NCBI GenBank assembly: GCA_936450465.1
Contig: CAKZFU010000091.1
Coordinates: 124,001-188,000, forward strand
Length of the DNA stretch: 64,000 nt
Origin: Gibbula magus
Taxonomy: Eukaryota; Mollusca; Gastropoda; Trochida; Trochidae
Direction: 5' to 3'
The translations under genes and the position numbers were made by a program. Below are positions 22,590 to 34,939 of the stretch, one piece after another; the stretch's first letter is position 1, and the number at the start of each line of letters is the position of its first letter. The notes below the pieces were generated by a model. It saw nothing but the letters and a program-made list of their open reading frames with translations. It was not told the origin of the DNA and did not search any database.

Positions 22590-23573
22590 TTTTTTGAAAA
22601 AAATCAAAATAAAGGCTTTTTCTGGAAAATACATTTAAGAGTGTGATTGTAATGATATTACACGTATTTAGAGTGGTTTGAGCCCAATTTTATGGGGAAA
22701 ATGGACTTCACCCAAAATGACGTACCTAAACTCTAAGTTTAGGTACGTACTTTTTTCATTTTTTTTGAAAAAAATCAAAATAAAGGCTTCTTCTGGAAAA
22801 GACATTTAAGAGTGTGTTTGTAATGATATTACACGTGTTTAGAGTGTTTTGGGGCCAAATTCATGTGGAAAATGGATTTCATAAAAAATGACGTACCTAA
22901 ACTGCGAGTTTAGGTACGTACTTTTACATTTTTTTAAAAAAATTTCAAAATAAAGGCTTTTTCTGGAAAAGACATTTAAGAGTGTGTTTGTAATGATATT
23001 ACACGTATTTAGAGTGATTTGACGTCAAATTCATTTCACCCAAAATGACGTACCTAAACTCCAAGTTTAGGTACGTACTTTTTTCATTTTTTTTGAAAAA
23101 AAATCAAAATAAAGGCTTCTTCTGGAAAAGACATTTAAGAGTGTGTTTGTAATGATATTACACGTGTTTAGAGTGTTTTGGGGCCAAATTCATGGGGAAA
23201 ATGGATTTCATAAAAAATGACGTACCTAAACTGCGAGTTTAGGTACGTACTTTTACATTTTTTTAAAAAAAATTCAAAATAAAGGCTTTTTCTGGAAAAG
23301 ACATTTAAGAGTGTGTTTGTAATGATATTACACGTGTTTAGAGTGTTTTGAGGCCAAATTCATGGGGAAAATGGATTTCACCCAAAATGACGTACCTAAA
23401 CTCCGAGTTTAGGTACGTACTTTTTCATTTTTTTTGAAAAATTCAAAATAAAGGCTTTTTCTGGAAAAGACATTTAAGAGTGTGATTGTAATGATATTAC
23501 ACGTGTTTAGAGTGGTTTGACGCCAAGTTCATGAGGAAAATGGATTTCACCCAAAATGACGTACCTAAACTTG
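22590..23573 (+). repeat. Most divergent left-block monomers, next to the inversion
   Basis: Substitutions cluster here: gtgtgattgtaatg, cacgtatttag, gagcccaattttatgg, gacgtcaaattc and centre ctgcgag. A pair of units at about 22,740-22,950 recurs at about 23,060-23,270. The last unit (23,450 on) has ggtttgacgccaagttcatgagg, whose reverse complement is a standard right-block variant found near 26,160, 27,875 and 28,900. These monomers thus belong to the right-block subfamily although they lie in left orientation. (The quoted mark exceeds neither block's usual variation.). Confidence 0.8.
23025..23040 (+). other. 13-bp deletion inside a monomer
   Basis: The usual segment between caaattcat and ttcaccc (ggggaaaatggat) is missing, giving caaattcatttcaccc. 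The repeated at bases at both edges would allow a microhomology-type deletion. This is the shortest complete left-block unit I noticed. Confidence 0.75.
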
Positions 23574-23696
23574 GATTTTAGGTACGTCATTTTTTATGAA
23601 ATCCATTTTCCCCATGAATTTGGCCTCAAAACACTCTAAACACGTGTAATATCATTACAAACACACTCTTAAATGTCTTTTCCAGAAAAAGCCTTT
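23450..23696. repeat. Inversion junction: 247-bp head-to-head palindrome
   Basis: Two partial monomers, 23,450-23,573 and 23,574-23,696, face each other around a satellite palindrome (arms gacgtacctaaa at 23,558-23,569 and tttaggtacgtc at 23,577-23,588, with a 7-base centre cttggat). Both sides then read outward as the dimorphic segment, CACGTG site and TTCTGGAA side of the monomer: cacccaaaatgac on the left and gtcattttttatg on the right. Past these arms both blocks continue as satellite, so the whole window is one very large, imperfect inverted repeat centred at 23,573. No foreign DNA is present at the join. Confidence 0.95.
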
Positions 23697-23939
23697 ATTT
23701 TGATTTTTTTCAAAAAAAAAGAAAAAAGTACGTACCTAAACTCGCAGTTTAGGTACGTCATTTTTTATGAAATCCATTTTCTCCATGAATTTGGCCTCAA
23801 ACCACTCTAAACACGTGTAATATCATTACTATCACACTCTTAAATGTCTTTTCCAGAAAAAGCCTTTATTTTGATTTTTTTCAAAAAAAATGAAAAAAGT
23901 ACGTACCTAAACTCGCAGTTTAGGTACGTCATTTTGGGT

Positions 23940-25380
23940 GAAATCCATTTTCCTCATGAACTTGGCGTCAAACCACTCTAAATACGTGTAATATCATTAC
24001 AAACACACTCTTAAATGTCTTTTCCAGAAGAAGTCTTTATTTTGATTTTTTTCAAAAAAAATGAAAAAAGTACGTACCTAAACTTGGAGTTTAGGTACGT
24101 CATTTTGGGTGAAATCCATTTTCCCCATAAAATTGGCCTCAAACCACTCTAAACACGTGTAATATCATTACAATCACACTCTTAAATGTCTTTTCCAGAA
24201 AAAGCCTTTATTTTGAATTTTTAAAAAAAAATGAAAAAGTACGTACCTAAACTCGGAGTTTAGGTACGTCATTTTGGATGAAATCCATTTTCCCCATGAA
24301 TTTGGCCTAAAAACACTCTAAACACGTGTAATATCATTACAAACACTCTCTTAAATGTATTTTCCAGAAGAAGCCTTTATTTTGAATTTTTTCATAAAAC
24401 ATGAAAAAAGCACGTACCTTAACTCGGAGTTTAGGTACGTCATTTTGGGTGAAATCCATTTTCCCCATGAACTTGGCGTCAAACCACTCTAAATACGTGT
24501 AATATCATTACAAACACACTCTTAAATGTCTTTTCCAGAAAAAGCCTATATTTTGAATTTTTTCCAAAAAAATGAAAAAAGTACATACCTAAACTCGGAT
24601 TTTAGGTACGTCATTTTTTATGAAATCCATTTTCCCCATGAATTTGGTCTCAAAACACTCTAAACACGTTTAATATCATTACAAACACACTCTTAAATGT
24701 CTTTTCCAGAAGAAGCCTTTATTTTGATTTTTTTCAAAAAAAATGAAAAAAGTACGTACCTAAACTCGGAGCTTAGGTACGTCATTTTGGGTGAAATCCA
24801 TTTTCCCCATGAATTTGGCCTCAAACCACTCTAAACACGTGTAATATCATTACAATCACACTCTTAAATGTCTTTTCCAGAGAAAGAATTTATTTTGATT
24901 TTTTTCAAAAAAAATGAAAAAAGTACGTACCTAAACTCGGAGTTTAGGTACGTCATTTTGGGTGAAATCCATTTTCCTCATGAACTTGGCGTCAAACCAC
25001 TCTAAATACGTGTAATATCATTACAAACACACTCTTAAATGTCTTTTCCAGAAGAAGTCTTTATTTTGATTTTTTTCAAAAAAAATGAAAAAAGTACGTA
25101 CCTAAACTTGGAGTTTAGGTACGTCATTTTGGGTGAAATCCATTTTCCCCATAAAATTGGAATCAAACCACTCTAAACACGTGTAATATCATTACAATCA
25201 CACTCTTAAATGTCTTTTCCAGAAAAAGCCTTTATTTTGAATTTTTCAAAAAAAATGAAAAAGTACGTACCTAAACTCGGAGTTTAGGTACGTCATTTTG
25301 GATGAAATCCATTTTCCCCATGAATTTGGCCTCAAAACACTCTAAACACGTGTAATATCATTACTAACACACTCTTAAAT
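23940..25380 (-). repeat. Six-monomer repeat, offset 1,024 bp (approximate edges)
   Basis: Rare marks recur 1,024 bp apart: aagaagtcttt (24,031 and 25,055), ccccataaaattgg (24,123 and 25,147), cctcatgaacttggcg near 23,953 and 24,977, and ggatgaaatcc near 24,277 and 25,300. Individual copies differ at several bases, so this duplication is older than the ones near 57 kb. Confidence 0.75.
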
Positions 25381-26999
25381 GTCTTTTCCAGAAGAAGCCT
25401 TTATTTTGATTTTTTTCAAAAAAAGTGAAAAAAGTACGTACCTAAACTCGCAGTTTAGGTACGTCATTTTGGGTGAAATCCATTTTCCCCATGAATTTGG
25501 CCTCAAAACACTCTAAACACGTGTAATATCATTACAAACACACTCTTAAATGTCTTTTCCAGAAAAAGCCTTTATTTTGAATTTTTTCAAAAAAAATGAA
25601 AAAAGTACGTACCTTAACTCGGAGTTTAGGTCCGTCATTTTGGGTGAAATCCATTTTCCCCATGAATTTGGCCTCAAAACACTCTAAACACGTGTAATAT
25701 CATTACAAACACACTCTTAAATGTCTTTTCCAGAAGAAGCATTTATTTTGATTTTTTTCAAAAAAAATAAAAAAAGTACGTACCTAAACTCGGATTTTAG
25801 GTACGTCATTTTTTATGAAATCCATTTTCCCCATGAATTTGGCCTCAAAACACTCTAAACACGTGTAATATCATTACAAACACACTCTTAAATGTCTTTT
25901 CTAGAAAAAGCCTTTATTTTGAATTTTTTCCAAAAAAATTAAAAAAGTACGTACCTAAACTTGGATTTTAGGTACGTCATTTTTTATGAAATCCATTTTC
26001 CCCATGAATTTGGCCTCAAAACACTCTAAACACGTGTAATATCATTACAAACACACTCTTAAATGTCTTTTCCAGAAAAAGCCTTTATTTTGATTTTTTT
26101 TTTAAAAATGAAAAAAGTACGTACCTAAACTCGGAGTTTAGGTCCGTCATTTTGGGTGAAATCCATTTTCCTCATGAACTTGGCGTCAAACCACTCTAAA
26201 CACGTGTAATATCATTACAATCACACTCTTAAATGTCTTTTCCAGAAAAAGCCTTTATTTTGAATTTTTAAAAAAAAATGAAAAAGTACGTACCTAAACT
26301 CGGAGTTTAGGTACGTCATTTTGGGTGAAATCCATTTTCCCCATGAATTTGGCCTCAAAACACTCTAAACACGTGTAATATCATTACAAACACACTCTTA
26401 AATGTATTTTCCAGAAGAAGCCTTTATTTTGAATTTTTTCAAAAAAAATGAAAAAAGTACGTACCTTAACTCGGAGTTTAGGTACGTCATTTTGGGTGAA
26501 ATCCATTTTCCCCATGAATTTGGCCTCAAAACACTCTAAACACGTGTAATATCATTACAAACACACTCTTAAATGTCTTTTCCAGAAGAAGCATTTATTT
26601 TGATTTTTTTCAAAAAAAAGAAAAAAAAGTACATACCTAAACTCGGATTTTAGGTACGTCATTTTTTATGAAATCCATTTTCCCCATGAATTTGGCCTCA
26701 AAACACTCTAAACACGTGTAATATCATTACAAACACACTCTTTAATGTCTTTTCCAGAAAAAGCCTTTATTTTGAATTTTTTCCAAAAAAATTGAAAAAG
26801 TACGTACCTAAACTTGGATTTTAGGTACGTCATTTTTTATGAAATCCATTTTCCCCATGAATTTGGCCTAAAAACACTCTAAACACGTGTAATATCATTA
26901 CAAACACACTCTTAAATGTTTTTTCCAGAAGAAGCCTTTATTTTGAATTTTTTCAAAAAAAATGAAAAAAGCACGTACCTTAACTCGGAGTTTAGGTCC

Positions 27000-29045
27000 G
27001 TCATTTTGGGTGAAATCCATTTTCCCCATGAATTTGGCCTCAAAACACTCTAAACACGTGTAATATCATTACAAACACACTCTTAAATCTCTTTTCCAGA
27101 AGAAGCATTTATTTTGATTTTTTTCAAAAAAAGTGAAAAAAGTACGTACATAAACTCGCAGTTTAGGTACGTCATTTTGGGTGAAATCCATTTTCCCCAT
27201 GAATTTTGCCTCAAAACACTCTAAACACGTGTAATATCATTACAAACACACTCTTAAATGTCTTTTCCAGAAAAAGCCTTTATTTTGAATTTTTCAAAAA
27301 AAAATGTAAAAGTACGTACCTAAACTCGCAGTTTAGGTACGTCATTTTGGGTAAAATCCATTTTCCCCATGAACTTGGCGTCAAACCACTCTAAATACGT
27401 GTTATATCATTACAAACACACTCTTAAATGTCTTTTCCAGAAAAAGCCTTTATTTTGAATTTTTTCCAAAAAAATGAAAAAGGTACATACCTAAACTCGG
27501 ATTTTAGGTGCGTCATTTTTTATGAAATCCATTTTCCCCATGAATTTGGCCTCAAAACACTCTAAACACGTTTAATATCATTACAAACACACTCTTAAAT
27601 GTCTTTTCCAGAAGAAGCCTTTATTTTGATTTTTTTCAAAAAAAATGAGAAAAGTACGTAAATAAACTCGCAGTTTAGGTACGTCATTTTTTATGAAATC
27701 CATTTTCTCCATGAATTTGGCCTCAAACCACTCTAAACACGTGTAATATCATTACAATCACACTCTTAAATGTCTTTTCCAGAAAAAGCCTTTATTTTGA
27801 TTTTTTTTTAAAAAATGAAAAAAGTACGTACCTAAACTCGGAGTTTAGGTACGTCATTTTGGGTGAAATCCATTTTCCTCATGAACTTGGCGTCAAACCA
27901 CTCTAAACACGTGTAATATCATTACAATCACACTCTTAAATGTCTTTTCCAGAAAAAGCCTTTATTTTGAATTTTTTCCAAAAAAATGAAAAAGTACGTA
28001 CCTAAACTTGGATTTTAGGTACGTCATTTTGGGTGAAATCCATTTTCCCCATGAATTTGGCCTCAAAACACTCTAAACACGTGTAATATCATTACAAACA
28101 CACTCTTAAATGTCTTTTCCAGAAGAAGCATTTATTTTGATTTTTTTCAAAAAAAGTGAAAAAAGTACGTACATAAACTCGCAGTTTAGGTACGTCATTT
28201 TGGGTGAAATCCATTTTCCCCATGAATTTTGCCTCAAAACACTCTAAACACGTGTAATATCATTACAAACACACTCTTAAATGTCTTTTCCAGAAAAAGC
28301 CTTTATTTTGAATTTTTCAAAAAAAAATGTAAAAGTACGTACCTAAACTCGCAGTTTAGGTACGTCATTTTGGGTAAAATCCATTTTCCCCATGAACTTG
28401 GCGTCAAACCACTCTAAATACGTGTTATATCATTACAAACACACTCTTAAATGTCTTTTCCAGAAAAAGCCTTTATTTTGAATTTTTTCCAAAAAAATGA
28501 AAAAAGTACATACCTGAACTCGGATTTTAGGTACGTCATTTTTTATGAAATCCATTTTCCCCATGAATTTGGCCTCAAAACACTCTAAACACGTTTAATA
28601 TCATTACAAACACACTCTTAAATGTCTTTTCCAGAAGAAGCCTTTATTTTGATTTTTTTCAAAAAAAATGAGAAAAGTACGTACCTAAACTCGCAGTTTA
28701 GGTACGTCATTTTTTATGAAATCCATTTTCTCCATGAATTTGGCCTCAAACCACTCTAAACACGTGTAATATCATTACAATCACACTCTTAAATGTCTTT
28801 TCCAGAAAAAGCCTTTATTTTGATTTTTTTTTAAAAAATGAAAAAAGTACGTACCTAAACTCGGAGTTTAGGTACGTCATTTTGGGTGAAATCCATTTTC
28901 CTCATGAACTTGACGTCAAACCACTCTAAACACGTGTAATATCATTACAATCACACTCTTAAATGTCTTTTCCAGAAAAAGCCTTTATTTTGAATTTTTC
29001 CAAAAAAAATGAAAAAATACGTACCTAAACTCGGAGTTTAGGTAC
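27000..29045 (-). repeat. Six-monomer repeat, two copies offset 1,023 bp
   Basis: The copies are about 27,000-28,022 and 28,023-29,045. Shared marks include aaaagtgaaaaaagtacg with tacataaactcgcag, atgaattttgcctc, tgggtaaaatcc with acgtgttatatc, tacatacc and gagaaaagtacg. Visible differences include aggtgcg versus aggtacg and gtaaataaactc versus gtacctaaactc. A 62-codon open frame at 27,206-27,394 recurs unchanged at 28,229-28,417. It is satellite, not a gene. Confidence 0.85.
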
Positions 29046-30919
29046 GTCATTTTCGGTGAAATCCATTTTCCCCATGAATTTGGCCTCAAAACACTCTAAA
29101 CACGTGTAATATCATTACAAACACACTCTTAAATGTATTTTCCAGAAGAAGCCTTTATTTTGAATTTTTTCAAAAAAAATGAAAAAAGTACGTACCTTAA
29201 CTCGGAGTTTAGGTCCGTCATTTTGGGTGAAATCCATTTTCCCCATGAATTTGGCCTCAAAACACTCTAAACACGTGTAATATCATTACAAACACACTCT
29301 TAAATGTCTTTTCCAGAAGAAGCATTTATTTTGATTTTTTTCAAAAAAAATAAAAAAAGTACGTACCTAAACTCGGATTTTAGGTACGTCATTTTTTATG
29401 AAATCCATTTTCCCCATGAATTTGGCCTCAAAACACTCTAAACACGTGTAATATCATTACAAACACACTCTTAAATGTCTTTTCCAGAAAAAGCCTTTAT
29501 TTTGAATTTTTTTTTAAAAAATGTAAAAGTACGTACCTAAACTCGCAGTTTAGGTACGTCATTTTATGTGAAATCCATTTTCCCAATGAACTTGGCGTCA
29601 AACCACTCTAAATACGTGTAATATCATTACAAACACACTCTTAAATGTCTTTTCCAGAAAAAGCCTTTATTTTGAATTTTTTTTTAAAAAAATGAAAAAA
29701 GTACGTACCTAAACTCGGATTTTAGGTACGTCATTTTTTATGAAATCCATTTTCCCCATGAATTTGGCCTCAAAACACTCTAAACACGTGTAATATCATT
29801 ACAAACACACTCTTAAATGTCTTTTCCAGAAAAAGCCTTTATTTTGAATTTTTTTCAAAAAAAATGAAAAAAGTACGTACCTAAACTCGGAGTTTAGGTA
29901 CTTCATTTTTTATGAAATCCATTTTCCCCATGAATTTGGCCTCAAAACACTCCAAACACGTGTAATATCATTACAAACACACTCTTAAATGTCTTTTCCA
30001 GAAGAAGCCTTTATTTTGATTTTTTTCAAAAAAAATGAAAAAAGTATGTACCTTAACTCGGAGTTTAGGTACGTCATTTTTTATGAAATCCATTTTCCCC
30101 ATGAATTTGGCCTCAAAACACTCTAAACACGTGTAATATCATTACAAACACACTCTTTAATGTCTTTTCCAGAAGAAGCCTTTATTTTGATTTTTTTTTT
30201 AAAAAATGAAAAAAGTACGTACCTTAACTTGGAGTTTAGGTACGTCATTTTGGGTGAAATCCATTTTCCCCATGAATTTGGCCTCAAACCACTCTAAACA
30301 CGTGTAATATCATTACAAACACACTCGTAACTGTCTTTTCCAGAAAAAACCTTTATTTTGAATTTTTTCAAAAAAAATGAAAAAGTACGTACCTAAACTC
30401 GCAGTTTAGGTACGTCATTTTGGGTGAAATCCATTTTCCCAATGAACTTGGCGTCAAACCACTCTAAATACGTGTAATATCATTACAAACACACTATTAA
30501 ATGTCATTTCCAGAAAAAGCCTTATTTTGAATTTTTTTCAAAAAAAATGAAAAAAGTACGTACCTAAACTCGGATTTTAGGTACGTCATTTTTTATGAAA
30601 TCCATTTTCCCCATGAATTTGGCCTCAAAACACTCTAAACACGTGTAATATCATTACAAACACACTCTTAAATGTCTTTTCCAGAAGAAGCCTTTATTTT
30701 GATTTTTTTCAAAAAAATGAAAAAAGTACGTACCTAAACTCGGAGTTTAGGTACGTCATTTTTTATGAAATCCATTTTCCCCATGAATTTGGCCTCAAAA
30801 CACTCTAAACACGTGTAATATCATTACAAACACACTCTTAAATGTATTTTCCAGAAGAAGCCTTTATTTTGATTTTTTTCAAAAAAAATGAAAAAAGTAC
30901 GTACCTTAACTCGGAGTTT

Positions 30920-32290
30920 AGGTACGTCATTTTTTATGAAATCCATTTTCCCCATGAATTTGGCCTCAAAACACTCTAAACACGTGTAATATCATTACAA
31001 ACACACTCGTAACTGTCTTTTCGAAAAAAAACCCTTTATTTTGAATTTTTTCAAAAAAAATGAAAAAGTACGTACCTAAACTCGGAGTTTAGGTACGTCG
31101 TTTTGGGTGAAATCCATTTTCCCCATGAATTTGGCCTCAAAACACTCTAAACACGTGTAATATCATTACAAACACACTCTTAAATGTCTTTTCCAGAAGA
31201 AGCCTTTATTTTGAATTTTTCAAAAAAAAATGAAATAAGTAAGTACCTAAACTCGCAGTTTAGGTACGTCATTTTGGGTGAAATCCATTTTCCCCATGAA
31301 TTTGGCCTCAAACCACTTTAAACACGTGTAATATCATTACAAACACACTCTTAAATGTCTTTTCCAGAAGAAGCCTTTATTTTGAATTTTTCAAAAAAAA
31401 ATGAAATAAGTAAGTACCTAAACTCGCAGTTTAGGTACGTCATTTTTTATGAAATCCATTTTCCCCATGAATTTGGCCTCAAAACACTCTAAACACGTGT
31501 AATATCATTACAAACACACTCTTAAATGTCTTTTCCAGAAAAAGCCTTTATTTTGAATTTTTTTCAAAAAAAATGAAAAAAGTACGTACCTAAACTCGGA
31601 GTTTAGGTACGTCATTTTTTATGAAATCCATTTTCCCCATGAATTTGGCCTCAAAACACTCTAAACACGTGTAATATCATTACAAACACACTCGTAACTG
31701 TCTTTTCGAAAAAAAACCCTTTATTTTGAATTTTTTCAAAAAAAATGAAAAAGTACGTACCTAAACTCGGAGTTTAGGTACGTCGTTTTGGGTGAAATCC
31801 ATTTTCCCCATGAATTTGGCCTCAAAACACTCTAAACACGTGTAATATCATTACAAACACACTCTTAAATGTCTTTTCCAGAAGAAGCCTTTATTTTGAA
31901 TTTTTCAAAAAAAAATGAAATAAGTAAGTACCTAAACTCGCAGTTTAGGTACGTCATTTTGGGTGAAATCCATTTTCCCCATGAATTTGGCCTCAAACCA
32001 CTTTAAACACGTGTAATATCATTACAAACACACTCTTAAATGTCTTTTCCAGAAGAAGCCTTTATTTTGAATTTTTCAAAAAAAAATGAAATAAGTAAGT
32101 ACCTAAACTCGCAGTTTAGGTACGTCATTTTTTATGAAATCCATTTTCCCCATGAATTTGGCCTCAAAACACTCTAAACACGTGTAATATCATTACAAAC
32201 ACACTCTTAAATGTCTTTTCCAGAAAAAGCCTTTATTTTGAATTTTTTTCAAAAAAAATGAAAAAAGTACGTACCTAAACTCGGAGTTTA
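30920..32290 (-). repeat. Four-monomer repeat, two copies offset 685 bp
   Basis: The rare mark tcttttcgaaaaaaaaccc occurs at 31,016 and 31,701. The following gtcgttttggg, ataagtaagtacc (twice per unit) and ccactttaaacac also recur at the same offset. Copies look almost identical over about 685 bp, suggesting a recent duplication. Confidence 0.85.
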
Positions 32291-34939
32291 GGTACGTCAT
32301 TTTTTATGAAATCCATTTTCCCCATGAATTTGGCCTCAAAACACTCCAAACACGTGTAATATCATTACAAACACACTCTTAAATGTCTTTTCCAGAAAAA
32401 GCCTTTATTTTGATTTTTTTCAAAAAAAATGAAAAAAGTACGTATCTTAACTCGAAGTTTAGGTACGTCATTTTTTATGAAATCCATTTTCCCCATGAAT
32501 TTGGCCTCAAAACACTCTAAACACGTGTAATATCATTACAAACACACTCTTAAATGTCTTTTCCAGAAGAAGCCTTTATTTTGATTTTTTTCAAAAAAAA
32601 TGAAAAAAGTACGTACCTTAACTCGGAGTTTAGGTACGTCATTTTGGGTGAAATCCATTTTCCCAATGAACTTGGCGTCAAACCACTCTAAATACGTGTA
32701 ATATCATTACAAACACACTCTTAAATGTCTTTTCCAGAAAAAGCCTTTATTTTGAATTTTTTTTAAAAAAAATTAAAAAGGTACGTACCTAAACTCGGAT
32801 TTTAGGTACGTCATTTTTTATGAAATCCATTTTCCCCATGAATTTGGCCTCAAAACATTCTAAACACGTGTAATATCATTACAAACACACTCTTAAATGT
32901 CTTTTCCAGAAAAAGCCTTTATTTTGAATTTTTTTAAAAAAAAATGAAAAAAGTACGTACCTAAACTCGGAGTTTAGGTACGTCATTTTTTATGAAATCC
33001 ATTTTCCCCATGAATTTGGCCTCAAAACGCTCTAAACACGTGTAATATCATTACAAACACACTCTTTAATGTCTTTTCCAGAAGAAGCCTTTATTTTGAT
33101 TTTTTTCAAAAAAAATGAAAAAAGTACGTACCTTAACTCGGAGTTTAGGTACGTCATTTTGGGTGAAATCCATTTTCCCCATGAATTTGGCCTCAAACCA
33201 CTCTAAACACGTGTAATATCATTACAAACACACTCTTAACTGTCTTTTCCAGAAAAAAACCTTTATTTTGAATTTTTTCAAAAAAAATGAAAAAGTACGT
33301 ACCTAAACTCGGAGTTATGTACGTCATTTTGGGTGAAATCCATTTTCCCCATGAATTTGGCCTCAAAACACTCTAAACACGTGTAATATCATTACAAACA
33401 CACTCTTAAATGTCTTTTCCAGAAAAAGCCTTTATTTTGAATTTTTAAAAAAAAAAGTGTAAAAGTACGTACCTAAACTCGCAGTTTAGGTACGTCATTT
33501 TGGGTGAAATCCATTTTCCCAATGAACTTGGCGTCAAACCACTCTAAATACGTGTAATATCATTACAAACACACTCTTAAATGTCTTTTCCAGAAAAAGC
33601 CTTTATTTTGAATTTTTTTCAAAAAAAATGAAAAAAGTACGTACCTAAACTCGGATTTTAGGTACGTCATTTTTTATGAAATCCATTTTCCCCATGAATT
33701 TGGCCTCAAAACACTCTAAACACGTGTAATATCATTACAAACACACTCTTAAATGTCTTTTCCAGAAAAAGCCTTTATTTTGAATTTTTTTCAAAAAAAA
33801 TGAAAAAAGTACGTACCTAAACTCGGATTTTAGGTACGTAATTTTTTATGAAATCCATTTTCCCCATGAATTTGGCCTCAAAACACTCCAAACACGTGTA
33901 ATATCATTACAAACACACTCTTAAATGTCTTTTCCAGAAGAAGCCTTTATTTTGATTTTTTTCAAAAAAAATGAAAAAAGTACGTACCTTAACTCGAAGT
34001 TTAGGTACGTCATTTTTTATGAAATCCATTTTCCCCATGAATTTGGCCTCAAAACACTCTAAACACGTGTAATATCATTACAAACACACTCTTTAATGTC
34101 TTTTCCAGAAGAAGCCTTTATTTTGATTTTTTTCAAAAAAAATGAAAAAAGTACGTACCTTAACTCGGAGTTTAGGTACGTCATTTTGGGTGAAATCCAT
34201 TTTCCCCATGAATTTGGCCTCAAACCACTCTAAACACGTGTAATATCATTACAAACACACTCGTAACTGTCTTTTCCAGATATAACCTTTATTTTGAATT
34301 TTTTCAAAAAAAATGAAAAAGTACGTACCTAAACTCGGAGTTTAGGTACGTCATTTTGGGTGAAATCCATTTTCCCCATGAATTTGGCCTCAAAACACTC
34401 TAAACACGTGTAATATCATTACAAACACACTCTTAAATGTCTTTTCCAGAAAAAGCCTTTATTTTGAATTTTTTTTAAAAAAATGTAAAAGTACGTACCT
34501 AAACTCGCAGTTTAGGTACGTCATTTTGGGTGAAATCCATTTTCCCAATGAACTTGGCGTCAAACCACTCTAAATACGTGTAATATCATTACAAACACAC
34601 TCTTAAATGTCTTTTCCAGAAAAAGCCTTTATTTTGAATTTTTTTCAAAAAAAATGAAAAAAGTACGTACCTAAACTCGGATTTTAGGTACGTCATTTTT
34701 TATGAAATCCATTTTCCCCATGAATTTGGCCTCAAAACACTCTAAACACGTTTAATATCATTACAAACACACTCTTAAATGTCTTTTCCAGAAGAAGCCT
34801 TTATTTTGATTTTTTTCAAAAAAAATGAAAAAAGTACGTACCTAAACTCGGAGTTTAGGTACGTCATTTTTTATGAAATCCATTTTCCCCATGAATTTGG
34901 CCTCAAAACACTCTAAACACGTGTAATATCATTACAAAC

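Larger units (their letters stand above)
1..23573 (+). repeat. Satellite array, left block (about 170-bp monomer, forward orientation)
   Basis: About 138 head-to-tail monomers by length, each beginning aaaggcttcttctgg in the phase used here. Starts counted directly include 1, 171, 341, 511, 681, 850, 1019, 1189 and 1359, so units are 169-170 bp. Monomers differ mainly at a few diagnostic places: acattgaag or acatttaag; tttaaagtg or tttagagtg; gtttcgagg or gttttgagg; cacccaaaa or cataaaaa; the palindrome centre; and the length of the T/A tract. No gene, transposon or unique sequence interrupts the block. The function is unknown; structural heterochromatin is the reasonable inference. Confidence 0.98.

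Noticed and set aside
27206..28417. Two identical 62-codon forward open frames (27,206-27,394 and 28,229-28,417)
   Set aside because: Copies of the same satellite stretch in a 1,023-bp duplication. Identity reflects recent duplication, not coding constraint.
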